DNA of 26,545 nt from Gallionella sp. (GTDB taxonomy: Bacteria > Pseudomonadota > Gammaproteobacteria > Burkholderiales > Gallionellaceae): positions 1 through 26,545 of the forward strand of contig JARCRR010000078.1 of the NCBI GenBank assembly GCA_029850565.1, written 5' to 3'. The notes under the pieces are model-generated. The model was not told the origin of the DNA and searched no databases. It worked only from the letters and a program-made list of their open reading frames with translations. Shown piece by piece: positions 8,563-15,267 of the stretch; positions within the stretch are counted from its first letter, which is position 1, and each line of letters begins with the position of its first letter. The position numbers were made by a program, and so were the translations under genes.

Positions 8563-9726
8563 TTACAGTCCGGCGTCAGCTCTCAAGGCAGCTGCTTTGT
8601 CAGTGGCTTCCCACTTGAACTCCGGCTCTTCACGACCGAAGTGGCCGTAAGCCGCCGTCTTCTGGTAGATCGGACGCAACAGGTCGAGCATCATCACGAT
8701 GCCTTTTGGACGCAGATCGAAGTGGCGCTTCACCAGCTCGGCAATCTTCTCGTCGGAGACCTTGCCCGTGCCGTAAGTGGTGACCATGACGCTGGTCGGC
8801 TGTGCCACACCGATGGCGTAAGAGATCTGGATCAGACACTTGTCGGCCAAACCGGCAGCGACGATGTTCTTCGCCACATAACGTCCGGCGTAAGCGGCCG
8901 AGCGGTCGACCTTGGATGGATCCTTGCCGGAGAACGCACCGCCGCCGTGCGGAGCTGCACCGCCGTAGGTGTCGACAATGATCTTGCGGCCGGTCAGGCC
9001 GCAGTCGCCTTGCGGGCCGCCGATGACGAAACGTCCGGTCGGGTTCACCAGATATTTGATGTCGCCCTTGATGAGTTCCTTCGGCAACACCGGTTTGATG
9101 ATCTCTTCGATGGCCGCTTCGCGGATTTGCTCCAGCGTCATCTCGGGTGCGTGCTGGGTAGAGAGCACCACGGTGTCGATGCAAAATGGCTTGTTATCGA
9201 CATATTTGATGGTGACTTGCGACTTCGCATCGGGGCGCAGCCAAGGCAGACGTCCGTCGTGGCGCAATTGCGCCTGGCGCTCGACGATGCGATGCGACAG
9301 ATAGATAGGGAGTGGCATCAGCACATCGGTCTCGCGGCAGGCGTAACCGAACATCAGACCCTGGTCGCCCGCGCCTTGGTCGAGGCCGTCGTCGTAGGCC
9401 TTGTTCACGCCCTGTGCGATGTCCGGACTTTGTTTGTCGTAGGCGACCAGCACGGCACAGCCTTTGTAATCGATACCGTATTCGGTGTTGTCGTAGCCGA
9501 TGCGCTTGATGGTGTCGCGCGCGACCTGGATGTAGTCGACGTTGGCAGCCGTGGTGATCTCACCGGCCAAAACCACCAGTCCGGTGTTGCACAGTGTCTC
9601 TGCGGCGATGCGTGAATGTTTGTCCTGCGCTAGAATCGCGTCAACGATAGCGTCGGAAATCTGGTCGGCGACCTTGTCCGGATGGCCCTCGGACACGGAT
9701 TCGGATGTAAAGAAGTATTCGCTCAT
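8563..9726 (-). CDS. metK: S-adenosylmethionine synthetase MetK
   Basis: MetK condenses ATP and methionine to S-adenosylmethionine in the cytosol. The 387-residue product has the N-terminal SESVSEGHPDKVADQISDA with its catalytic and metal residues, GAGDQGLMFGYA, the phosphate-binding GGGAFSGKDPSKVDRSAAY, and GIVMMLDLLRPIYQKTAAYGHFGR near the C-terminus. The ATG at 9726 is chosen over an in-frame extension to 9774 because it starts at the conserved MSEYFFTSESVSEGHPDK and follows GGAGAG. The gene leads the minus-strand SAM-cycle cluster with ahcY, a PF04020 gene, metF and trhP. A likely promoter with -10 TACAAT lies about 40 bp upstream, between it and the divergent acyltransferase gene. Confidence 0.97.
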   Translation of the reverse strand: MSEYFFTSESVSEGHPDKVADQISDAIVDAILAQDKHSRIAAETLCNTGLVVLAGEITTAANVDYIQVARDTIKRIGYDNTEYGIDYKGCAVLVAYDKQSPDIAQGVNKAYDDGLDQGAGDQGLMFGYACRETDVLMPLPIYLSHRIVERQAQLRHDGRLPWLRPDAKSQVTIKYVDNKPFCIDTVVLSTQHAPEMTLEQIREAAIEEIIKPVLPKELIKGDIKYLVNPTGRFVIGGPQGDCGLTGRKIIVDTYGGAAPHGGGAFSGKDPSKVDRSAAYAGRYVAKNIVAAGLADKCLIQISYAIGVAQPTSVMVTTYGTGKVSDEKIAELVKRHFDLRPKGIVMMLDLLRPIYQKTAAYGHFGREEPEFKWEATDKAAALRADAGL

Positions 9727-9757
9727 GGCTCTCCGATTGTTTCTTGAGTAGTTAAAG

Positions 9758-9770
9758 GGCGCGCATTGTA
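9758..9770 (-). promoter_or_regulatory. probable metK promoter -10 with GC-rich discriminator
   Basis: Read on the minus strand this is TACAAT followed directly by GCGCGCC. The TACAAT is a good sigma70 -10 box; the -35 region 17 bp upstream (about 9788-9793) is weak. A GC-rich discriminator is typical of promoters under stringent (ppGpp) control. The same 13 bases occur in the tRNA-Phe promoter at 19867-19879. No convincing promoter for the divergent acyltransferase gene was seen in the rest of this 83-bp gap. Confidence 0.5.
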
Positions 9771-9809
9771 CCAAATCTCCCGCAACTTGATTTAATAGGT
9801 TTTTCTTAC

Positions 9810-10673
9810 ATGGTTATTCTGTTCGATGTGTTGGCGCGCCTCCCTTTGTCGGTATTGCACCGGCTGGGCGCGTTGCTCGGTTGGATGACCTACCTGTTCT
9901 CGAAACGATATGCGGCACGCTTGAGGGAGAATCTGGCCCATGCAGGGCTGGAACATGCGGAGACGGATTCGCGTGCGTTGTTGCATGCGAACATCCGCGA
10001 AGCGGGTAAGGGGGTGATGGAGCTGCCTTGGGTATGGCGCCGCTCTTTGGCGTGCGTGGTCTCAAGCGTCAAACATTGTCACGGTTGGGAGCACTTCGAG
10101 GCGGCGCATGCGCTGGGCAAAGGCGTCATCTTGTTGACCCCGCACATCGGCTGTTTCGAGGTCATCGGCCTGTACGTTGCCGCGCGCCAACCCATCACCT
10201 GTATGTATCGTCCGCCGCGTTATCCATCACTGGACAAGCTGATGCATCAGGGCCGTGAACGCGGACAGATGAAATTGGCGCCGACCGATCTGGGGGGGGT
10301 GCGTCAATTGCTCAAGGCGCTCAAGCGCGGCGAAGTCATCGGCGTACTGCCGGACCAAGTGCCCGGAAACGGCGAAGGCGAGTGGGTATCGTTCTTCGGT
10401 CGCCCCGCCTACACCATGACCTTGGTCGGACGTTTGATCGAAGCCGGCGGCGCTGTGGTAGTGATGTGCCACAGTGAGCGCCTGCCGCGCGGTGAGGGTT
10501 ACGCGTTGCACTTTTCGCCTATGTCGTTCGCGGCGACGGCATCCATTCCAAAGCAGATGAACACAGCACTTGAGGCGGTGATCCGTGATCACCCCGATCA
10601 ATATCTGTGGAGCTATAACCGTTACAAAGTTCCGCATGGTGCATTGCCGCCGGATGTGCGCAAGGATTCGTGA
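9810..10673 (+). CDS. LpxL/LpxM-type lipid A biosynthesis acyltransferase (first of two)
   Basis: This 287-residue protein belongs to the lysophospholipid/lipid A acyltransferase (HtrB/MsbB) family, inner-membrane enzymes that add secondary acyl chains to Kdo-lipid A from acyl-ACP. Residues 1-30 form a hydrophobic anchor. The catalytic HX4E motif is H112...E117 in LLTPHIGCFEVIG. Later blocks are MYRPPRYPSLDKLM, LLKALKRGEVIGVLPDQVPGNGEGEWVSFFGRPAYTMTL and the C-terminal DQYLWSYNRYK. The ATG at 9810 follows a weak AGG. The next gene, a paralogue, starts at the stop codon (TGATG overlap), so the two are coupled. Which is LpxL and which LpxM cannot be decided from sequence alone. Confidence 0.9.
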   Translation: MVILFDVLARLPLSVLHRLGALLGWMTYLFSKRYAARLRENLAHAGLEHAETDSRALLHANIREAGKGVMELPWVWRRSLACVVSSVKHCHGWEHFEAAHALGKGVILLTPHIGCFEVIGLYVAARQPITCMYRPPRYPSLDKLMHQGRERGQMKLAPTDLGGVRQLLKALKRGEVIGVLPDQVPGNGEGEWVSFFGRPAYTMTLVGRLIEAGGAVVVMCHSERLPRGEGYALHFSPMSFAATASIPKQMNTALEAVIRDHPDQYLWSYNRYKVPHGALPPDVRKDS

Positions 10674-11545
10674 TGCTGGTTCGCTTGGGAGTTTTCATTC
10701 TGTGGTTACTGCATTTCCTGCCGTTCCGGGTGCTTGTCGCCATCGGCAACGGACTTGGAACGATGCTGTATCGGTTGGCGGCAAAACGCCGCAGGATCGG
10801 CGATATCAATTTGAAATTGTGTTTTCCCGACATGCGCAGTGCGATGCGAGAAGCGTTGCTGCGCGAGCATTTCAAGATGTTCATGCGCGGACTGGTCGAG
10901 CGCTGCATCCTGTGGTGGTCTAGCGCGGAGCGCATCAGCAGTTTGATTCGCGTCGAGGGCGTGGAGCATTTCGAAGCCATCCAAGGTCAGCCGGCAATCT
11001 TGCTCACACCGCATTTCGTCGGCATGGATGCGGGCGGCCAGTGGATCGCACAGCAGACCGACACGGTGTGCATGTACGCGAACCAGCGCAGTGTCTATCT
11101 CACCCGGTTGTTGCTCGAGAAGCGTGCACGCTTCCGCAACCAGTACCTTTATTCGCGCCAACAAGGCTTGCGCCCCATCCTTAAAGGAATGCGTGACAGC
11201 ATGCCGTTCATCTATCCGCCGGATCAGGATCAGGGCGTGAAGGACGGCGCGTTCATCCCATTCTTTGGCGTCCCTGCGGCGACCATGACCTCGGTGTCGC
11301 GCATCGCCAAGATGACGGGGGCCAAGGTCGTTCCCAGTATCACACGCGTGCTACCCGGTGGAGCGGGCTATGTGTTGACGTTCTATCCGGCATGGGAGAA
11401 CTTCCCCAGCGGGGACGACATCGCTGATGCACGGCGCATGAATGAATTCATCGAGCAGCGCATCCTGGAGATGCCCGAGCAATACTTTTGGTTGCATAAG
11501 CGGTTCAAGACTCGTCCCGAGGGCGAAGAAAGCTTCTACAAATGA
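10673..11545 (+). CDS. LpxL/LpxM-type lipid A biosynthesis acyltransferase (second of two)
   Basis: A 290-residue paralogue of the preceding gene and in the same HtrB/LpxL family. It has an N-terminal hydrophobic anchor (about residues 4-25) and the catalytic HX4D motif H114...D119 in LLTPHFVGMDAGG. Further family blocks are MYANQRSVYLTRLLLEKRARF, FIYPPDQDQGVKDGAFIPFFGVPAATMTSVSRIAK and the end block MPEQYFWLHKRFKTRPEGE. The ATG at 10673 shares its first base with the upstream stop (TGATG) and follows AAGGA; a GTG at 10670 is an alternative. The stop overlaps the ubiD start by 4 bp (ATGA). The tandem pair would give a hexa-acylated lipid A if both act on the same lipid. Confidence 0.92.
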   Translation: MLVRLGVFILWLLHFLPFRVLVAIGNGLGTMLYRLAAKRRRIGDINLKLCFPDMRSAMREALLREHFKMFMRGLVERCILWWSSAERISSLIRVEGVEHFEAIQGQPAILLTPHFVGMDAGGQWIAQQTDTVCMYANQRSVYLTRLLLEKRARFRNQYLYSRQQGLRPILKGMRDSMPFIYPPDQDQGVKDGAFIPFFGVPAATMTSVSRIAKMTGAKVVPSITRVLPGGAGYVLTFYPAWENFPSGDDIADARRMNEFIEQRILEMPEQYFWLHKRFKTRPEGEESFYK

Positions 11546-13005
11546 AATATCACGACCTGCGCGACTTCATCGCACAACTGGAAAGCATGGGGGAGCTCAA
11601 GCGCGTGAGTGCGCCGGTGTCCACGCATCTGGAGATGACCGAGATTTGCGACCGCGTGTTGCGCGCGCAAGGTCCGGCGCTGCTGTTCGAGAACGTGGTC
11701 GGACACAAGATGCCGGTACTGGCCAATCTGTTCGGTACGCCGCGCCGCGTGGCGCTAGGGATGGGCGAGGAAGATGTCAGCGCATTGCGCGAAGTGGGCA
11801 AGTTGCTCGCCTATCTGAAAGAGCCCGAGCCCCCCAAAGGATTGAAAGACGCGTGGGACAAATGGCCGATTCTTAAACAGGTGCTCACCATGTCGCCCAA
11901 GGTGCTGTCTTCCGCGCCGTGTCAGGACATCGTGTGGGAAGGTGCGGACGTCGATCTGTCCAGACTGCCCGTTCAGCATTGCTGGCCTGGCGATGTGGCA
12001 CCGCTGATCACCTGGGGGCTAGTGGTCACGCGCGGGCCGAACAAGGCGCGCCAGAATCTGGGTATCTATCGCCAGCAAGTTATTGCGCCAAACAAAGTCA
12101 TCATGCGCTGGCTGGCGCATCGCGGCGGCGCACTAGATTACCGCGACCACTGCGAAAAAAATCCGGGGCAACCATTTCCAATCGCGGTGGTGATTGGCGC
12201 TGATCCTGCAACCATATTGGGCGCAGTCACGCCTGTTCCCGATTCGCTATCCGAATACCAGTTCGCTGGATTGTTGCGCGGCAGCAAGACCGAGCTGGTG
12301 AAGTGTATCGGCAGCGATTTGCAAGTGCCCGCGTCAAGCGAGATCGTGTTGGAAGGTGTGATCCATCCCGGCGAGATCGCGCTGGAAGGGCCTTACGGCG
12401 ACCACACCGGCTACTACAACGAGCAGGACGAATTCCCCGTGTTCACCATCCAGCGCATCACCATGCGCCGTGATCCGATATACCATTCCACCTACACTGG
12501 CAAGCCACCCGATGAGCCGGCGATGTTGGGTGTGGCGTTGAATGAAGTGTTCGTGCCGCTGCTGCAAAAGCAGTTCCCCGAGATCGCCGACTTCTACCTG
12601 CCGCCGGAAGGGTGTTCATATCGCATGGCGGTGGTGAGCATCAAGAAGCAATACGCCGGCCACGCCAAGCGCGTGATGTTCGGCATCTGGAGTTTCCTGC
12701 GCCAGTTCATGTATACCAAGTTCATCATCGTAGTGGACGACGATATCGATGTGCGCGATTGGAAAGAAGTCATGTGGGCGATCACCACGCGCATGGATCC
12801 GGTGCGCGATACCTTGCTGGTTCCAAACACGCCGATCGACTATCTTGACTTCGCCAGCCCAGTGTCCGGCCTGGGCGGCAAAATGGGCTTGGATGCGACC
12901 AACAAATTCCCCGGCGAGACGCAACGCGAATGGGGGACGCCTATCGTGATGGATGCGGCGGTAAAAGCGAAGGTGGATGCGATGTGGAGTGAGTTGGGTT
13001 TGTAG
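11542..13005 (+). CDS. ubiD: 4-hydroxy-3-polyprenylbenzoate decarboxylase UbiD
   Basis: UbiD uses prenylated FMN to remove the carboxyl group from 4-hydroxy-3-polyprenylbenzoate in ubiquinone synthesis. The 487-residue protein has the full-length layout: N-terminal KYHDLRDFIAQLESMGELKRV, the prFMN/metal region around NLGIYRQQVIAPNKVIMRWLAHRGGA, EIVLEGVIHPGEIALEGPYGDHTGYYN, and C-terminal DDDIDVRDWKEVMWAITTRMDP followed by MGLDATNKFPGET. It is the last gene of a three-gene overlapping operon after two lipid A acyltransferases. The prFMN synthase gene ubiX is not in the window. The last 36 bases of the gene and its stop region recur nearly unchanged at 13776-13813, beyond the adjoining OMP gene. 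Confidence 0.96.
   Translation: MKYHDLRDFIAQLESMGELKRVSAPVSTHLEMTEICDRVLRAQGPALLFENVVGHKMPVLANLFGTPRRVALGMGEEDVSALREVGKLLAYLKEPEPPKGLKDAWDKWPILKQVLTMSPKVLSSAPCQDIVWEGADVDLSRLPVQHCWPGDVAPLITWGLVVTRGPNKARQNLGIYRQQVIAPNKVIMRWLAHRGGALDYRDHCEKNPGQPFPIAVVIGADPATILGAVTPVPDSLSEYQFAGLLRGSKTELVKCIGSDLQVPASSEIVLEGVIHPGEIALEGPYGDHTGYYNEQDEFPVFTIQRITMRRDPIYHSTYTGKPPDEPAMLGVALNEVFVPLLQKQFPEIADFYLPPEGCSYRMAVVSIKKQYAGHAKRVMFGIWSFLRQFMYTKFIIVVDDDIDVRDWKEVMWAITTRMDPVRDTLLVPNTPIDYLDFASPVSGLGGKMGLDATNKFPGETQREWGTPIVMDAAVKAKVDAMWSELGL
12967..13004. repeat. direct repeat copy 1 (3' end of ubiD)
   Basis: These 38 bp, beginning GCGAAGGTGGATGCGATG and ending TTGGGTTTGTA, contain the last codons and part of the stop of ubiD. 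They recur at 13776-13813 with one mismatch (G at 12991, C at 13800). The two copies bracket a complete outer-membrane protein cassette. Confidence 0.93.
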
Positions 13006-13009
13006 ACAA

Positions 13010-13035
13010 AGAAAAAGCCGGGCATACCCGGCTTC
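13010..13035 (-). terminator. intrinsic terminator of the OMP gene (possibly bidirectional)
   Basis: AAGCCGGG (13015-13022) and CCCGGCTT (13027-13034) form a perfect 8-bp stem with a 4-base loop. On the minus strand the stem runs into TTTTTCTTTG, a good U-tract, so it best serves the OMP gene, whose stop is 20 bp away. On the plus strand it follows ubiD but has a poorer T-run. Confidence 0.85.
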
Positions 13036-13053
13036 GTTATGTTTCACCCGTTT

Positions 13054-13662
13054 TCAGAACTTCACAACGAACCCAGATGACAGCAATGTAAATTTGTTTT
13101 TATCGGTCGAACTGGCAGTGCCAATCTTGCCGAAGTCTTCATACTGCGCACGTAGCGCGAGCTTCTGGCTGAAATCAAACTGTACGCCCAAGCCCCACGC
13201 CAGATTATTGTTGGTACCTGAATCAGAAAGCGAAGCGCCAGGGATTGGAGGTGTAACGCCTCCAGAAACATCAACTTTCACATTCGCCAACCCTGCTTTG
13301 GCAAAGACCGAGAAGGTGTCATTGACTGGGTAAATGCCGATACCGCTAACTTGCAGGGCGGTTCCTTTCGCTTTCGCGCTGATGGTATATCCGGGTACTG
13401 ATGCGCTATCAGTGATTTTTGTGGCCTCGCTGACGTTGAGGTAACCTCCCTCAATCGCAAAATTTGGATTCACTTGGTACCCTAGGCCAAAGCGGAAGCC
13501 AGTACCGGTTTCGGTGCAGCTTACACCGGCTCCTAACGTGCCTTGGCATACGTCGGCGACCTTGGATTGGCCGATATCTGCTACAGCATACAAACCTTCT
13601 GCGGCTAGTGCAGAGGTTGAGAGGAGTGTGGCAACGGCCAACGCAACTGGGGATTTCTTCAT
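13054..13662 (-). CDS. small outer-membrane beta-barrel protein (OmpA-like/opacity family)
   Basis: The 202-residue product has a signal peptide (MKKSPVALAVATLLSTSALAA, cleaved after about residue 21), alternating polar/hydrophobic strands suggesting an eight-stranded barrel, and a C-terminal phenylalanine (FVVKF) as used by the BAM complex. Typical blocks are RFGLGYQVNPNFAIEGGYLNVSEAT, FAKAGLANVKVDVSGG, NNNLAWGLGVQFDFSQKLALRAQYEDFG. C39 and C49 could form a disulfide in an outer loop. There is no peptidoglycan-binding OmpA C-terminal domain. The start is well set by AAGGAG. The gene has its own probable promoter and terminator and lies entirely between two copies of the ubiD 3' end, in visibly less GC-rich DNA than its neighbours. 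Function beyond barrel protein is unknown. Confidence 0.85.
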   Translation of the reverse strand: MKKSPVALAVATLLSTSALAAEGLYAVADIGQSKVADVCQGTLGAGVSCTETGTGFRFGLGYQVNPNFAIEGGYLNVSEATKITDSASVPGYTISAKAKGTALQVSGIGIYPVNDTFSVFAKAGLANVKVDVSGGVTPPIPGASLSDSGTNNNLAWGLGVQFDFSQKLALRAQYEDFGKIGTASSTDKNKFTLLSSGFVVKF

Positions 13663-13705
13663 GGTGATTCTCCTTGAATAAAACGGTCAAAAATTAGGTA
13701 CGCTC

Positions 13706-13734
13706 ATTCTCAGACCCTCCCGTAGTAAGGTCAA
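13706..13734 (-). promoter_or_regulatory. possible sigma70 promoter of the OMP gene
   Basis: On the minus strand TTGACC (13734-13729) and GAGAAT (13711-13706) are separated by 17 bp. The -35 is good, the -10 weak. The spacing to the OMP start (about 45 bp) fits a short leader. The rest of the 153-bp gap holds an AT-rich stretch and the second direct-repeat copy. Confidence 0.35.
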
Positions 13735-13775
13735 TCAGAAAAATGGCTATATATTCTTTCCGTTTGTAAGATATG

Positions 13776-13813
13776 GCGAAGGTGGATGCGATGTGGAGTC
13801 AGTTGGGTTTGTA
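13776..13813. repeat. direct repeat copy 2 (duplicate of the ubiD 3' end)
   Basis: This 38-bp copy matches 12967-13004 at 37 of 38 positions, offset by 809 bp. It ends in TAA in place of the ubiD TAG and lies 2 bp from the dacB stop codon. It is not part of any ubiD frame of useful length here, so it is a relic of duplication rather than coding sequence. Confidence 0.93.
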
Positions 13814-13815
13814 AC

Positions 13816-15267
13816 TCAGCGCTTTTGTACCCACTCGATGAGCGCGTCCTGCGCATCCTGACCGCGCTGGGCATAGGGGTGGTTGATCAGGAATACGACG
13901 ACCCATTCTTTGCCATTCTTCGAACGTACATAACCCGCGATGGTTTTCACTCCGGTAAGTGTTCCGGTCTTGAGGTGGGCGTGGCTGGCTGCAGGACTTT
14001 TCTTAAGGCGCTTCTTTACTGACCCATCCACACCAAGGATGGGGAGGGAAGCTTGCAGTTCCGCGCTGAGTGGATGCGTGCTTGCGTGTTGTAACAGTTG
14101 GGACATGTGAGCGGCGCTGATCCTTTCCTTGCGCGAGAGGCCTGCGCCGTTTTCCAGCACGAGCTCTGGAAACTTCAAACGGTTTTTGAGTAGCCACATC
14201 TGCACAGCGAGCACGCTGCGATCGATGCTCATAGCTCCGACTTCGTTTTTCTTTGAACTCGCCTCGTGTGGTGTGTCCGACTGTTTCGACTCTGGATCGG
14301 TTATCGCCGCGCCCAGCGCCAAGAAAGTTTGCCGGGCCATCACGTTATTGCTGTACTTATTGATGTCGCGGATGATGCTGCTCAAGGGTTCTGAACGATG
14401 GGTAGAGAAGAGGCTGGCATTGCTTCCCACTATGCCATCACGTTCTTTACCCTGAAGTGTGCCGCCGATTTCTTTCCATACCGCGCGGAACATCGCGCCG
14501 ACATAACGTGTGTGCGGCATCACGCTGAGATTCTGTTCTCGCTCACCGCATATGACGGGATAGTCACCTTGAAGTACCACGCTGTCGCCGCTGGGCTGCA
14601 CGCTGAAATTATCATCCCAGTTGTCACAATTACCCTTCTCCTCTTTCGGTATCAATTGATTGTCCAGATTCATGCCCTCAAGAGGAGGTTCGCTGACGAC
14701 ACGCAAAGCACTGCCGTCGGGCATGTAGCGAAGGCGCAGTGTATTGAAATTGAGGAGCATCGCATCCGGCCCCACGTTGTAGGCACGCACCGGGTCGTTA
14801 TCGAATTCGGCGGGATCATGAGCGGGCAGGTTGAAGTAGCTGCGATCCAAAACAAGGTCGCCGCGAATTTCGCGCAGGCCGCGCGCGCGCAGTTCGCTCA
14901 GCCATAACCAGAATTGTTCGATGGTGAACTTCGGGTCTCCATACCCTTTGAGAATCAGGTCACCTTTGAGCACGCCGTCCTTCAATTCCCCGTCTATCCA
15001 TGCCTCCGTCTTCCATGTGTAGGCCGGGCCGAGCATGTCCAGCGCGGCGTAGGTGGTGAGCAGCTTCATAGTCGAGGCTGGATTCATCGGACGTTGCGTG
15101 TTGAGTGCGATGAGCGGCCCATGCCTGCCCACTTCACGCACTTCGACGGAAATGGCGTTGAGAGGAATGCCGACCTTCTTCAGTTCTTTCTGGACTGCGG
15201 GCGGTAGCGGAACCGCTTGCGCGTTGGCGATGAACAAAAGCGAGAGGAGTGAGGCGAGCAGTTTCAT
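13816..15267 (-). CDS. dacB: D-alanyl-D-alanine carboxypeptidase/endopeptidase (PBP4, DacB)
   Basis: DacB is a periplasmic class C penicillin-binding protein that trims pentapeptides and cuts peptidoglycan cross-links. The 483-residue protein starts with a signal peptide (MKLLASLLSLLFIANAQA). It carries the active-site triad motifs: STMK (S65, K68) in NPASTMKLLTTYAALD, SNN in DINKYSNNVMARQTF, and KTG in HLKTGTLTGVKTIAGYV. The ATG at 15267 is chosen over an extension to 15408 because it begins at the signal peptide; the extension lies wholly in bioA. The start overlaps the bioA stop by 4 bp (ATGA). The insertion between the first and second motifs is the domain expected for PBP4. The stop abuts the second direct repeat. 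Confidence 0.94.
   Translation of the reverse strand: MKLLASLLSLLFIANAQAVPLPPAVQKELKKVGIPLNAISVEVREVGRHGPLIALNTQRPMNPASTMKLLTTYAALDMLGPAYTWKTEAWIDGELKDGVLKGDLILKGYGDPKFTIEQFWLWLSELRARGLREIRGDLVLDRSYFNLPAHDPAEFDNDPVRAYNVGPDAMLLNFNTLRLRYMPDGSALRVVSEPPLEGMNLDNQLIPKEEKGNCDNWDDNFSVQPSGDSVVLQGDYPVICGEREQNLSVMPHTRYVGAMFRAVWKEIGGTLQGKERDGIVGSNASLFSTHRSEPLSSIIRDINKYSNNVMARQTFLALGAAITDPESKQSDTPHEASSKKNEVGAMSIDRSVLAVQMWLLKNRLKFPELVLENGAGLSRKERISAAHMSQLLQHASTHPLSAELQASLPILGVDGSVKKRLKKSPAASHAHLKTGTLTGVKTIAGYVRSKNGKEWVVVFLINHPYAQRGQDAQDALIEWVQKR

Noticed and set aside
8641..9615. Plus-strand open frame of 324 codons
   Set aside because: Antisense to metK; composition typical of a shadow frame.
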